This document shows, one piece after another, positions 6,659 through 15,742 of a stretch of 64,000 nt of DNA (position 1 is the stretch's first letter; each line of letters begins with the position of its first letter). The translations under genes were made by a program, and so were the position numbers. Under the pieces are notes generated by a model. The model saw nothing but the letters and a program-made list of their open reading frames with translations. It did not search any database and was not told where the DNA came from. This stretch comes from Acidimicrobiia bacterium (GTDB taxonomy: Bacteria; Actinomycetota; Acidimicrobiia; Acidimicrobiales; Poriferisodalaceae): the NCBI GenBank assembly GCA_022821985.1, contig JAJECP010000032.1:124001-188000 (forward strand), given 5' to 3'.

Positions 6659-9130
6659 GTGCGAGGCGTTCGGGTACTGGATCTGAGCGACGGGCGCGCG
6701 GGCGCGTACTGCGCTCGGCTGCTCGCGATGACCGGCGCCCACGTGGTGGTGGGCGAGCCACCGGAGGGATCGCATCTGCGGCGATCGCGTGTGATCGACA
6801 CCGCCGCAGGGCCGGTATCGGCAGCGTGGGAATACCTGCGTACCAACACGGCGAGCGTCGTCGTCGATCCCGGGACGTCGCTGGCTGAGTTGGCCGGCGA
6901 CTTCGACGTGGTCGTGCTGGACGTGCACGGCGATTTGGTCTCTGCGCAAGCGGAGATCGCGGCGGCCCGCGAGGCGGATCCCCAACTGGTGGCAGCAGCC
7001 ATCACGCCGTACGGATTCACCGGACCGAAGTCGGCATGGCGTGCCGGCCCGCTCGAACACTGGGCGCTGGGCGGGCACATGAGCCTCAATGGCGAGCCCG
7101 ACCGGCACCCGCTGCCGGGCGGCGGTCCGTGGCTGACGCACCTGGTCGGTGCGACGGCGGCGATCGGCATCCAGGCGGCACTCGTCAACGCTGTCACAAC
7201 TGGCCGCGGCGACCTGGTGGAGGTGTCAGCGCTGGAAGCGCTAGCCAACGCCCACCAGTGGAGCTTCAGCCTGTACACCCACAACGGCGTCACCAAGCGA
7301 CGGTGGGGGAACCGCTTCGGCGAGCAGCACCATCCGCTGGCGCTCTATGAGTGCGTCGACGGCTGGATCTGCATCGCTGCGGTTTCGATCCACCAGTGGG
7401 AAGGCTTCTGCATCGCAATGGACCAGGTGGAGCTGCTGGCCCGGGATGACTTCTATGTCCCCGCGGTGCGATTCGACCACGCCGACGAGCTGGACGAGAT
7501 CATCTCCGCCTGGGCCGCCACGAAAACCGTCGCCGATACCGTCGCCGTCTTGCAGGACAACCAGGTTCCCTCTGGCCCGGTAGCCAGCCTCGACGACATG
7601 CTGGCAAGCGAGCAGCTCGCCGCACGCGGCTACTGGCAGCACTTCGGCGCCGTCGATGCGCCGACCGACGGTGTCCGGCCAAGCGAGCCGGGCGCTGGCA
7701 GTGTGTCGAACGCACGACTGCCAGGACCGCCGGCGCACATCGAAGGTGCGACACCGCAGTTCCGCCGAGCGCCCGCACTCGGCGCGGGCCTCGATGACCC
7801 TGCGTCGGCTCGAACAGGCTGGCCCGCTGGTGCCAAGCCGCTTGCCGGCGTGCGAGTGGTTGAGTTCACGATCGCCTGGGCCGGCCCGCTGGTCTGCCGC
7901 ATGCTCGGCGATCTCGGCGCCGACGTGATCAAGATCGAGCACCCCACCGCACGCGGCCTCGCCATGCCGCCTGCCGAGATGATCCTGGCTGAACGTGGCG
8001 GCTGGGAATGGGGACAGCTTCCTGGCCCCCTGTCGCGCAACGGCATCTTCCTCGACAACGACCCCGGCGACGACTGGTTCAACCGCCTCGGCCATTGGAA
8101 CAAGATGAACCGGTCGAAGCGCGGCTTCTGCCTGGACCTGAAGGCTCCCGGCGGCCGAGATGTGTTGCGCAGGCTCGTCGAGACAGCAGACATGGTGGTG
8201 AACAACTACAGCCCTCGCGGCGTTCGCTCCGCTGGCATCACGCCGGCCGAGCTCCGCGAGATGAATCCCGCCATCGTGACGCTCGACATGTCCGGTTTCG
8301 GTACCACCGGCCCCGACGCCGAGCGCATCAGCTGGGGTCCGGTGCTCGATGCCGCCTCGGGCCTGGCGTCCACCACCGGCTACCCAGACTCGGGCCCCTA
8401 CAAGCAGGGCATCGCATTCCCCGATGTCGTCGGCGGCCTGCACGGCACGGTCGTCGCCCTAGCTGCCCTGTGGCAGCACTGGCACACCGGCGAACCCGTT
8501 GCCGTCGACCTGTCACAGCTCGAGACAGCGATCAACGTCGCTGGCGACCAATTCGCCGAAGCCTCACTGCGTCCGGCCAGCGCCCCGCCCCCACCCCGCC
8601 GCGGCGCCCGCACACCAGACGCCGCGCCCTCCGGCGTCTACCGATGCCGCGGCAACGACGCCTGGCTCGCCGTGACAGTAGAAGACGACACAGCATGGAC
8701 GGCACTGGCCCGGGTACTCGACGACCCAGCCTGCAACCCCCAATGGACGACCGCCACGGCACGCCACGCCAACCACGACGCCATCGACACCATGATCGAG
8801 CGTTGGACAGCAACCCGAGACAAACACGAAGCCGCCGCCGAACTCCAAGCAGCAGGCATCTCGGCCTCAGCAGTCATGACCATCGCCGACATAGTCAGCG
8901 ACGACCACAGCGCAGCCCGCGGACTGATGGTTGACCACGCCCGCCAAGGCGAACAACCCCAGCTCTTCCCGGGACTGCCGTTCCGCTTCGACACCACTCA
9001 GGCTGCCGTCAGCCCACCTCCCAAGCTCGGCCAGCACAACGACAAGATCTTGTCTGAACTCGGCTACACCCCAACCGAGATCGCAGCGCTCTACGACTCC
9101 AACACCATCGCCACAACCCCACCCGACTGA
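6659..9130 (+). CDS. Double-domain class III (CaiB/BaiF) CoA transferase
   Basis: An 823-residue protein with two CaiB/BaiF family III CoA-transferase domains in tandem. The first starts at RGVRVLDLSDGRAGAYCARL. The second starts near residue 397 with LAGVRVVEFTIAWAGPLVCRM followed by GDLGADVIKIEHP, the canonical N-terminus. Single-domain members are about 400 residues, so this is a fusion or duplication. Family III enzymes move CoA between organic acids such as carnitine, formate/oxalate or bile acids; the substrate here is not predictable. The second domain is closer to consensus than the first, so the first may be structural. Start is GTG 6659. Confidence 0.85.
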   Translation: MRGVRVLDLSDGRAGAYCARLLAMTGAHVVVGEPPEGSHLRRSRVIDTAAGPVSAAWEYLRTNTASVVVDPGTSLAELAGDFDVVVLDVHGDLVSAQAEIAAAREADPQLVAAAITPYGFTGPKSAWRAGPLEHWALGGHMSLNGEPDRHPLPGGGPWLTHLVGATAAIGIQAALVNAVTTGRGDLVEVSALEALANAHQWSFSLYTHNGVTKRRWGNRFGEQHHPLALYECVDGWICIAAVSIHQWEGFCIAMDQVELLARDDFYVPAVRFDHADELDEIISAWAATKTVADTVAVLQDNQVPSGPVASLDDMLASEQLAARGYWQHFGAVDAPTDGVRPSEPGAGSVSNARLPGPPAHIEGATPQFRRAPALGAGLDDPASARTGWPAGAKPLAGVRVVEFTIAWAGPLVCRMLGDLGADVIKIEHPTARGLAMPPAEMILAERGGWEWGQLPGPLSRNGIFLDNDPGDDWFNRLGHWNKMNRSKRGFCLDLKAPGGRDVLRRLVETADMVVNNYSPRGVRSAGITPAELREMNPAIVTLDMSGFGTTGPDAERISWGPVLDAASGLASTTGYPDSGPYKQGIAFPDVVGGLHGTVVALAALWQHWHTGEPVAVDLSQLETAINVAGDQFAEASLRPASAPPPPRRGARTPDAAPSGVYRCRGNDAWLAVTVEDDTAWTALARVLDDPACNPQWTTATARHANHDAIDTMIERWTATRDKHEAAAELQAAGISASAVMTIADIVSDDHSAARGLMVDHARQGEQPQLFPGLPFRFDTTQAAVSPPPKLGQHNDKILSELGYTPTEIAALYDSNTIATTPPD

Positions 9131-9160
9131 GACCACGACGGGGCAGAACCGAACGCACGA

Positions 9161-9325
9161 GCTGTGGCGGCGGCAGGGAACTCTGCGACGTTGCGACCTG
9201 CTGGATCGCTGGTCGCTGAGGGTCCTGCCGCCGCCACAGCGGGCGCGCGCCTAAGCGCGCCCCCCACCCGCTGGATCGCTGGTCGCTGAGGGTCCTGCCG
9301 CCGCCACAGCGGGCGCACGTCTAAG
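9161..9325. repeat. Tandem 47-bp repeat with inverted arm between convergent genes
   Basis: A 47-base block occurs at 9200-9246 and again, identically, at 9270-9316 (period 70); with 2 mismatches the match extends to 9255 and 9325. A 17-base segment, 9161-9177, is the exact reverse complement of 9224-9240 and of 9294-9310, so either copy can pair with it. Between the copies, 9241-9248 and 9255-9262 form an 8-bp hairpin. The element fills the gap between the CoA transferase and SDR stop codons. It is probably a bidirectional terminator cluster or a small intergenic repeat family. Confidence 0.7.
9241..9262. terminator. Hairpin between convergent stops
   Basis: GGGCGCGC (9241-9248), a six-base loop and GCGCGCCC (9255-9262) form a perfect 8-bp stem between two converging genes. 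It has no T-tract on either side. A bidirectional terminator role is inferred from position. Confidence 0.45.
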
Positions 9326-10109
9326 CCATGGTGAGGCCACCGCTGACCGACAGCGTCTGTCCGGTGATGTACCCAGCCTCCTCGCTGCACAAGAACACCA
9401 CAGCCGCCGCCACCTCATGTGGCTGCCCAATCCGCTTCATCGGCACAGCCCGAGCCATCGCCCCGATGATCTTGTCGCTCGTGTCGGTGGCCGCGGCGAT
9501 CTCTTCCAGCAGGGGAGTATCCGTCGGCCCCGGGCACACCACGTTCGCAGTGATGCCGCGGCGCGCCACCTCGCGAGCAATGGTCTTGGTGAAGGCGATC
9601 ACACCGCCCTTGGCACCGGCATAGACGGCTTCGCCCGACGAGCCCACCCGACCGGCATCGGAGCCGATGTTCACGATCCGCCCGAAACCCGCTTCGATCA
9701 TGGCAGGCAGGCATCCGTGCGTCGTGCGCAGCGGACCCTTGTAGTTGATGTCGATGACACGGTCCCAGAAATCCTCATCGGTCGCCACGAAGGGTGTCAA
9801 CACGTCCCAGCCGGCGCAGTTGACCAGCACTTCGACCGGCCCCAAATCATCGTTCACCGACATCAGGCCCGCCGCGACGGCGTCACCGTCGGACACATCC
9901 ATTTCGACGGCGATTGCCGTACCGCCCTCCGCGTTGATCATGGCCGCCGTCTCAGTGGCCTCAGGCACCCGCAGGTCGGCCACGGCCAGCTTCTGGCCAG
10001 CTCGAGCAAGCCCCAAGCAGATCTCCCGGCCGATGCCTCTGCCGCCGCCCGTCACTAGGGCCACCCTGGCTGTGCTGTCTGGGTCGCTCACGCTGTCTCC
10101 TGTCGTCAA
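9321..10109 (-). CDS. SDR oxidoreductase, BadH-like
   Basis: A 262-residue short-chain dehydrogenase/reductase using NAD(P). The cofactor glycine motif TGGGRGIG lies near residue 20, NCAG near 90, and the catalytic YAGAK with upstream Ser in the segment [30 protein letters not shown] after the active site and the whole active-site segment resemble 2-hydroxycyclohexanecarboxyl-CoA dehydrogenase (BadH) of alicyclic-acid degradation, from memory. Gene neighbours in acyl-CoA metabolism fit a 3-hydroxyacyl-CoA-type substrate. Substrate assignment remains inference. Confidence 0.85.
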   Translation of the reverse strand: MTTGDSVSDPDSTARVALVTGGGRGIGREICLGLARAGQKLAVADLRVPEATETAAMINAEGGTAIAVEMDVSDGDAVAAGLMSVNDDLGPVEVLVNCAGWDVLTPFVATDEDFWDRVIDINYKGPLRTTHGCLPAMIEAGFGRIVNIGSDAGRVGSSGEAVYAGAKGGVIAFTKTIAREVARRGITANVVCPGPTDTPLLEEIAAATDTSDKIIGAMARAVPMKRIGQPHEVAAAVVFLCSEEAGYITGQTLSVSGGLTMA

Positions 10110-10130
10110 GTGCTCGGGCCGTGATGCGTA

Positions 10131-11159
10131 CTAGGAGCGGGTGGCCTGCGCCACGTCGCCCCACTTGTGGACCATGTCGGGGTCCTTGCGGATCTGTTCC
10201 TCCGCCAGGTACATGACCACCCGGCTTGCGGTGCCGGTGTAGCGGTCCTTCAACCGGTCGGCCATCTCGTCCCACGGGGCCACCAGCGCGAAGTGCTCCA
10301 GCATGTCGTCGGTGATGCAGTCGGCCATGCCGGCGATGTCGCCCGCCGCCATGCGCTCGCGCAGCGCAGCAGTCACGCCTTCGTACCCCAGGTCGGTGAA
10401 CTGGAACGAGTAGTTCGGCGTGGTGCCGTAGAAGGCGATCTGCGTCTTGGCTCGGCGGACGAGCGGTGCCAGTTCCTCGGGGGAGTCGCCCGGCGCGGCG
10501 AACACCGGCACGATGAGGTCGATCTCATCGACGTCGCGACCAGTCCGCTCGGCACCCTGGGCCACTTCGGGCAGGAGTCGCTCGCGGATGTAATGCATGG
10601 TGTGCATCGGGTGCACATGCACGCCGTCGGCAACCTCGCCGGCTACGCCGTTCATGATCGGCCCGACCGATGAGATGTCGACCTTCACGTCGCCGTAGTC
10701 GTGGCTGCGAGGCGCCCACTGGGCTGGCAGCAAGCTCAGGTTGAAGAACTCGCCTTCATAGCTGAGCTTCTCTTCCCGCCGGAACGCCCGCAGGCACGCC
10801 TGCACCGCTCCCACGTAGTCGCGCATGCGCGCCGCCGGCCGATCGAACTCGGCTCCGTAGCGCCGCACGACGTGACCCTTCACTTGGCTGCCGAGCCCCA
10901 GCCGGAACCGGCCGTTGGTCTCGCCGGCCAGTTCCCAGGCGATCTGGGCCGACACCATCGGGCTGCGGGGGAAGGCCACGGCGATGCCAGTGGTGAAGGT
11001 CAGGCTGGGGGCCGCCATGGCGGCCGCGGCGAGCTGCATCCACGGCACTTGGCCGGTCTCGGTGTAGAGCATCCCGGAGAAGCCGGCGCCCTCCACCTTG
11101 CGGGCCAGATCGGCCGCATCGCTCCAGGTGGACGAGCCGGTCATCAGGTCGAATTCCAC
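10131..11159 (-). CDS. F420-dependent LLM-class oxidoreductase (TIGR03617-like)
   Basis: A 342-residue luciferase-like TIM-barrel oxidoreductase, probably using cofactor F420. Typical elements are TETGQVPWM near the N-terminus, LTFTTGIAVAFPRSP, the GRFRLGLGSQVKGH segment and VADGVHVHPMHT. I set the start at GTG 11159 (VEFDLMTGSS), because AAGGAG lies 8 bases upstream; the longer frame would start at 11210. The whole resembles the TIGR03617 group common in actinobacteria. Substrate unknown. It is divergent from the acyl-CoA synthetase gene and 21 bases upstream of the SDR gene on the same strand, so a shared transcript is likely. Confidence 0.85.
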   Translation of the reverse strand: MEFDLMTGSSTWSDAADLARKVEGAGFSGMLYTETGQVPWMQLAAAAMAAPSLTFTTGIAVAFPRSPMVSAQIAWELAGETNGRFRLGLGSQVKGHVVRRYGAEFDRPAARMRDYVGAVQACLRAFRREEKLSYEGEFFNLSLLPAQWAPRSHDYGDVKVDISSVGPIMNGVAGEVADGVHVHPMHTMHYIRERLLPEVAQGAERTGRDVDEIDLIVPVFAAPGDSPEELAPLVRRAKTQIAFYGTTPNYSFQFTDLGYEGVTAALRERMAAGDIAGMADCITDDMLEHFALVAPWDEMADRLKDRYTGTASRVVMYLAEEQIRKDPDMVHKWGDVAQATRS

Positions 11160-11271
11160 CTCGGTGTCTCCTTCGGACGGGGGCGCGAACCCGCTCAACG
11201 TAGCCCCCACCGCCTAGGCGTGTAGCGGGTCGGCTGGGCGTAGGGAGGGACCGCTGGCATACGCTGCGGCG

Positions 11272-12903
11272 ATGGCTGCGAACGCGACCTACGACTGGCT
11301 GCTGCTCGGCGACGCCGTCGACCGGGCGGCAAGCAAGTGGGGAAACCGTCCTGCGGTGATCTTCGGCGACCGTCAGTGGAGCTACGCCGACTTCGCGGCT
11401 GAAGTCGACCGCGTGGCCAAGGGGCTGATGGCGCTGGGCGCCCAGATTGGCGATCACGTTGCGGTATGGATGACCAACCTGCCCGAGTGGCTGTGGCTGC
11501 AGTACGCCATCCCCAAGGTGGGCGGCTGCATCGTGCCGCTCAACACCCGGTACCGCACCGACGACGTCGCGTACACGGCGGCGCAGTCGGAGAGCCGGTT
11601 CATGATCTCCATCGACCAGTCGGGGCCGATCGACTTCCGCCAGATGCTCTGCGAGGCCTACGCCGAGATTGCTGGCGCAGGCCATTTGGAACAGTTGGTG
11701 CTCACTGGCGCCGCGCGCGACGACGCCTTGGCCGATGCGATGAGCTGGGACGATCTGCTCACCGCGGGGGAGAGCGTCTCCGATGAGGAGCTGGCCGCTC
11801 GCGCCGCCAGCGTGACCGTCGACGACCGCATGATGCTGGCGTACACGTCGGGCACCACCGGTCATCCCAAGGGTGTGGTGCATACCCACCGCCCGCTGCG
11901 CAACAGCCGTGAGCGCTCGATGCTGCTGGGTCACACCGCCAATGACATCCACATGAGCTACCTGCCGCTGTTCCACCTGTTCGGCTACGGCGAGGTGTCG
12001 ATCCAGGCGGTGCTCACCGGCGGCTGCCAAGTGCTGTTCGACGTCTTCGACCCAGCGGCGGTCCTGGCTGCGGTGGAGGACATCGGCGGCACGGTCCTTC
12101 ACGGATTCGACTCGCACTGGGGCGACCTGCTGCGAGCCCAGGACGAGCACCCCCGAGACGTGTCCAGCCTGCGCATGGGAACCCTCGCGGCCGGCATGGA
12201 ATCGTCCACGCCAATCGCTCGCCGGGCTCAAGAAGTGTTCTGCCCGACCATTTCAGGCTGGGGCATGAGCGAGTCGTGGGCGTTCGTGAGCTGCAGCCAC
12301 CCCACCCACTCTGTCGAGCAGCGCACCGAGGCCTCCGGCTACCCGATGGACGGCATCGAGTACCAGATTCGCGACTTGGAAACCGGCGCCGAATGCCCGC
12401 CCGACACCCCCGGGGCGTTGTTCGTCCGCGGCTACACCGTGATGGAGGAGTACTGGCGCCGCCCTGAGGCCACAGCCGAAGTGCTCGGCGATGACGGCTG
12501 GCTCGACACCGGCGACATCGCCAGGATGCGCCCCGACGGCCACGCCGTCTTCATCGGCCGTCACAAGGACATGCTCAAGGTCGGCGGCGAGAACGTCTCA
12601 CCGGCCGAGGTGGAGGGCTACCTGCTCGAAGTCGACGGCGTCGAGCAGATAGCAGTAGTCGGCTACCCCGACCCCCGCCTCGTAGAGGTCCCCGTCGCCT
12701 TCGTGCAGCTCACCGCCACAGCCCCATCAGACATCACCGAAGAGGCGCTCATCGAGCGCTGCCGAGGCCGCATAGCCAGCTTCAAGATCCCCCGCCATGT
12801 GATCTTCGTCAAGGAGATGCCAGCCACCCCCTCAGGCAAGATCCGCAAAGTAGAACTCCGCGACTGGGCCCTACAAGACCTCGGCGACCCCACTCATGCT
12901 TGA
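11272..12903 (+). CDS. AMP-forming acyl-CoA synthetase
   Basis: A 543-residue adenylate-forming enzyme activating a carboxylic acid to its CoA thioester. The phosphate-binding motif YTSGTTGHPKG lies near residue 195. GWGMSESW gives the substrate/AMP pocket, DTGDIARM the conserved Asp, and GRHKDMLKVGGENVSP the hinge. The C-terminal catalytic lysine is in PSGKIRK. Length is typical of FadD-type synthetases. It belongs to the local acyl-CoA gene group; chain specificity cannot be read from sequence. Confidence 0.9.
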   Translation: MAANATYDWLLLGDAVDRAASKWGNRPAVIFGDRQWSYADFAAEVDRVAKGLMALGAQIGDHVAVWMTNLPEWLWLQYAIPKVGGCIVPLNTRYRTDDVAYTAAQSESRFMISIDQSGPIDFRQMLCEAYAEIAGAGHLEQLVLTGAARDDALADAMSWDDLLTAGESVSDEELAARAASVTVDDRMMLAYTSGTTGHPKGVVHTHRPLRNSRERSMLLGHTANDIHMSYLPLFHLFGYGEVSIQAVLTGGCQVLFDVFDPAAVLAAVEDIGGTVLHGFDSHWGDLLRAQDEHPRDVSSLRMGTLAAGMESSTPIARRAQEVFCPTISGWGMSESWAFVSCSHPTHSVEQRTEASGYPMDGIEYQIRDLETGAECPPDTPGALFVRGYTVMEEYWRRPEATAEVLGDDGWLDTGDIARMRPDGHAVFIGRHKDMLKVGGENVSPAEVEGYLLEVDGVEQIAVVGYPDPRLVEVPVAFVQLTATAPSDITEEALIERCRGRIASFKIPRHVIFVKEMPATPSGKIRKVELRDWALQDLGDPTHA

Positions 12904-12913
12904 GCGGGTGTAG

Positions 12914-14248
12914 TTACGGGCCAGAGAACGCCATGGCTGGAGCAACCGGCCCGCCGAGCGTGTGATCAGCGGCATGTCCCATGGCACGCTCGCCCTCGCG
13001 GCTCTTGACCTCCGATCGGGCCACGACATGGTGATGCACCTCATCGGGCCCGTCGGCAAGCCGCAGCGTGCGCTGCGCATGCCACATGTCCGCCAGCGGG
13101 AACCACTGCGAGACGCCGGCGGCGCCGTGCATCTGGATGGCCTCGTTGATGATGTCGCAGCACTTCTCGGGCACCATCGCCTTGACAGCGCTCACCCAGA
13201 TGCGGGCTTCGGCATTGCCGAGGGTGTCCATGGCCTTGGCCGCCCGCAGCACCATCAGCCGCATCGCCTCGACCTCAATGCGGGATCGCGACACGATCTC
13301 CATGTTCTTGCCCAGGTTGATGAGCTTCTTGCCGAAGCCCTCGCGTGACAGACCGCGATCAACCATCATTTCGATGGCCTTCTCGGCGGCGCCGATGGAG
13401 CGCATGCAGTGGTGGATGCGACCCGGGCCCAGCCGCAGCTGAGAGATCTCGAAGCCGCGGCCCTCGCCGAGCAGGATGTTCTCCTTCGGCACGCGCACGT
13501 CTTCGAACGTGATGTGCATGTGTCCGTGAGGTGCGTCGTCGGCACCGAAGACATGCATGGGTCCGAGGATGTTGACGCCGGGCGTGTCGATCGGCACGAG
13601 GATCTGCGACTGCTGCTTGTAGGTGTCCGCGTCGGGGTTGGTGCGGACCATGGTGATCATGATCTTGCAGCGCGGGTCGCCGGCACCTGAGATGTAGAAC
13701 TTCTCGCCGTTGATCAGCCACTCGTCGCCGTCGAGCACGGCATTGGTCTGCACCTGCTTTGCGTCCGAGCTCATCACTGCGGGCTCGGTCATGGCGTAGG
13801 CGGAGCGGATCTTGCCTTCGAGCAGCGGTTCGAGCCACTGTTTCTTCTGTTCCGGGGTGCCGACACGCTCGATGACTTCCATGTTGCCGGTGTCGGGTGC
13901 TGAGCAGTTCAGGCATTCCGAGGCCAGCCGGTTCTTGCCCAGCTCATTGGCGATGTAGGCGTAGTCCAGGTTGCTCAGGCCCTCGCCGGTGTCGGCGTCG
14001 GGCAGGAAGAAGTTCCACAGCCCCTGCTCGCGTGCCTTCGTCTTGGCACTCTCCAGCAGCTCGAGCTGACCGGGCGCCCAGCTCCAGCGGTCTTCGCGGT
14101 TCTCGCCCATCCGGTGGAATTCCTCGGTGATGGGGTCGACCTCGTCGCGGATGAACGCCTTGACCGCTTCGTACAGCGGCTCGACCTCGGTGGACATCCG
14201 CAGATCGAAATCGTCCATGCTCGCGGACTTCAATGCTCCGCCAACCAC
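12914..14248 (-). CDS. Acyl-CoA dehydrogenase (ACAD10/11-like)
   Basis: A 444-residue flavin-dependent acyl-CoA dehydrogenase. Landmarks are AYAMTEPAVMSSDA (flavin/substrate contact), INGEKFYISGAGDPRC, and the C-terminal IQMHGAAGVSQWFPLADMWH and LADGPDEVHHHV segments typical of the long-branch ACAD10/11 group. I keep GTG 14248 as start because GGGGAG lies 5 bases before it; ATG 14218 is an alternative without a close ribosome site. It converges with the acyl-CoA synthetase gene with only 10 bases between stops. Substrate not predictable. Confidence 0.87.
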   Translation of the reverse strand: MVGGALKSASMDDFDLRMSTEVEPLYEAVKAFIRDEVDPITEEFHRMGENREDRWSWAPGQLELLESAKTKAREQGLWNFFLPDADTGEGLSNLDYAYIANELGKNRLASECLNCSAPDTGNMEVIERVGTPEQKKQWLEPLLEGKIRSAYAMTEPAVMSSDAKQVQTNAVLDGDEWLINGEKFYISGAGDPRCKIMITMVRTNPDADTYKQQSQILVPIDTPGVNILGPMHVFGADDAPHGHMHITFEDVRVPKENILLGEGRGFEISQLRLGPGRIHHCMRSIGAAEKAIEMMVDRGLSREGFGKKLINLGKNMEIVSRSRIEVEAMRLMVLRAAKAMDTLGNAEARIWVSAVKAMVPEKCCDIINEAIQMHGAAGVSQWFPLADMWHAQRTLRLADGPDEVHHHVVARSEVKSREGERAMGHAADHTLGGPVAPAMAFSGP

Positions 14249-14397
14249 AGCTGCTCCCCTCGTGTGCTCGCCAGCCGCAGGTCTGCCGCTGGCGCAGTGA
14301 ACCCTACCGAGATCGGTTCTGGGAGGCTGAGCCCGGGCCCGAGCGGCGAGCCGCCTATCCCCTAACGGGCCGGGGCGCGCCGGTACCTTCGGAAGCC

Positions 14398-14790
14398 ATG
14401 TTGCAGTGTGTTCGAGGGATGTGCACCGAGATGGCCACCGCAGGGCTGGGCTACGACGTGCCCGGAACGAGGGCGTGGCTCTACGACCTCGACGCCGCCA
14501 CCATCGCCGGCACCTCCCGCCAGCGCGACATGATCATGCCGCTGTGTCGCACCCATGCAGACCGGATCAAGGTTCCGGTCGGGTGGGAGCTGGACGATCA
14601 GCGGGCTCCCGAGCCAGAACCAGTCGTGGCCTCCTCTGAACCGAGCGCCGGGGCCGCCGAGAGCGCCGAACCGCTCTTCAAGCCCCGGTCCCGACCCGAG
14701 CCGGCCGAGATGCCGCAGCCAGAGCCCGACCGCGAACCGGCACCGCCGTCGCTGCTCGAACGAGCCTTCCGAGCAGCACCCTCGGGCTAG
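14398..14790 (+). CDS. DUF3499 family protein
   Basis: A 130-residue protein whose first 65 residues match the actinobacterial DUF3499 pattern: LQCVRGMC at the start, WLYDLD in the middle, and PLCRTHADRIKVPVGWE. Cys and His are placed as for a small metal-binding fold. The remaining half is Pro/Glu-rich and low complexity. Start ATG 14398 was chosen because the open frame upstream reads into another gene's region. Its TAG overlaps the stop of the convergent small gene (CTAG). Function is unknown. Confidence 0.72.
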   Translation: MLQCVRGMCTEMATAGLGYDVPGTRAWLYDLDAATIAGTSRQRDMIMPLCRTHADRIKVPVGWELDDQRAPEPEPVVASSEPSAGAAESAEPLFKPRSRPEPAEMPQPEPDREPAPPSLLERAFRAAPSG

Positions 14791-15047
14791 AGCAGGCTTG
14801 CTTTCCGGGCGGCGGTCAGCACCAGACGCCCGCGGGGGTTCAAGCTCGCCCGGTAGCGAACACCCTCGGCGTCCACCAGCACCAGCTCGTTGCCTTCGCT
14901 GGCGACCTGGAGCTCAACGCCGAGTTCCGCAGAGAGCTCTGCCCGGCTGGCTTCCAGCGCAGCCCGCATGGCGCTGCGCCGCTGCGCTTCGTAGAGGTCC
15001 ATGTCGTATTCGACAAAATCCCCCGGCTCAGTTCCAGAAGGCCGCAC
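14787..15047 (-). CDS. Small hypothetical protein
   Basis: An 86-residue soluble protein with a helical, Ala/Glu-rich first half (MRAALEASRAELSAEL) and a beta-strand-like second half (ELVLVDAEGVRYRASLNPRGRLVL). Not recognised. Translation may start at the internal Met before DLYEAQ. Its stop shares the palindrome CTAG with the DUF3499 gene end. Biased composition and absence of better frames on either strand support it, but evidence is limited. Confidence 0.45.
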   Translation of the reverse strand: MRPSGTEPGDFVEYDMDLYEAQRRSAMRAALEASRAELSAELGVELQVASEGNELVLVDAEGVRYRASLNPRGRLVLTAARKASLL

Positions 15048-15115
15048 GAGACAAACAATGTCACAAGCGGTCAGGCTCCTACGGCAAGAAAGGCGCGCGC
15101 CACTAGCGTGAGAAC

Positions 15116-15373
15116 GTGAGCCTGTGGCTGGCCGTGCCGCTCTCGCTGGTGTTCATCTACATCGTGTACCGGCTCGGCCTGCGAATGATGGCCACGTTCT
15201 CGCGGCCGATTCCCCCGCCGCCCCCGCCCGGGGAGCTGCGACGGGTGCGCCTCACCTACCGGTGCAGCCTCTGCGGCACCGAGATGCGCATGACACGCGC
15301 CCCGGTACAACACCCGGAGCCGCCGCGCTGCTGCAGCGAAGACATGGATCTCATAGCCAACGCCGACGAGTAA
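15116..15373 (+). CDS. Membrane-anchored zinc-ribbon small protein
   Basis: An 85-residue protein starting at GTG 15116. Residues 3-24 (LWLAVPLSLVFIYIVYRLGLRM) are one membrane helix, followed by a proline linker (PIPPPPPPG) and a ribbon with CSLCGTEM and a later Cys pair in PPRCCSEDM, likely binding one zinc. The soluble part is probably cytoplasmic. Function unknown; similar small proteins occur near actinobacterial division and cell-envelope genes, which fits its place next to crgA. Confidence 0.6.
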   Translation: MSLWLAVPLSLVFIYIVYRLGLRMMATFSRPIPPPPPPGELRRVRLTYRCSLCGTEMRMTRAPVQHPEPPRCCSEDMDLIANADE

Positions 15374-15464
15374 CAGCGCTGCCGGTGAGGGTCCTGCCGC
15401 CTCCGCCGCGAGCCGCCGGTTCCCACAGGTTGTCCACAACCTGGGGAAAGTTACATCTGTGTCA
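15374..15464. other. Convergent spacer containing dispersed 16-bp motif
   Basis: Between two converging genes. TGAGGGTCCTGCCGCC at 15386-15401 is identical to part of the repeat at 9217-9232, also just after a stop codon in a convergent gap. Otherwise nothing recognised. Confidence 0.5.
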
Positions 15465-15731
15465 TTACCGCCAGCGCGTGGCCAGCAGGATGCCCACCAA
15501 CACGATGCCCAAGCCGACCGCAATCCATGCGCTCGCCGGACTGCCCGGCAGCCAGCTCATGTAGTTCGCCACGATCACCGCCGTGCCGACTCCGAGCAGC
15601 GCCACGATCAGCCAGCCGAACCACGAGGCGCTCTGGGGCGCATCGCCGCCGGTGCTGTGCTGCTGGGCTGGCGCATTCTGCGGTCGCGTGCCCTTGGGCG
15701 TGATGCGGCTGGTCTTGCGGGGCCGGGCCAT
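15465..15731 (-). CDS. crgA: Cell division protein CrgA
   Basis: An 88-residue membrane protein matching CrgA, an actinobacteria-specific division protein that helps assemble FtsZ/PBP complexes at the septum. It has a basic N-terminal tail (MARPRKTSRITPK), two membrane helices (about residues 36-56 and 67-84) and the family's typical ending GILLATRWR. It sits 11 bases after the pknB stop on the same strand, the same neighbourhood as in mycobacteria. Confidence 0.85.
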   Translation of the reverse strand: MARPRKTSRITPKGTRPQNAPAQQHSTGGDAPQSASWFGWLIVALLGVGTAVIVANYMSWLPGSPASAWIAVGLGIVLVGILLATRWR

Positions 15732-15742
15732 GACGGGTCAAC

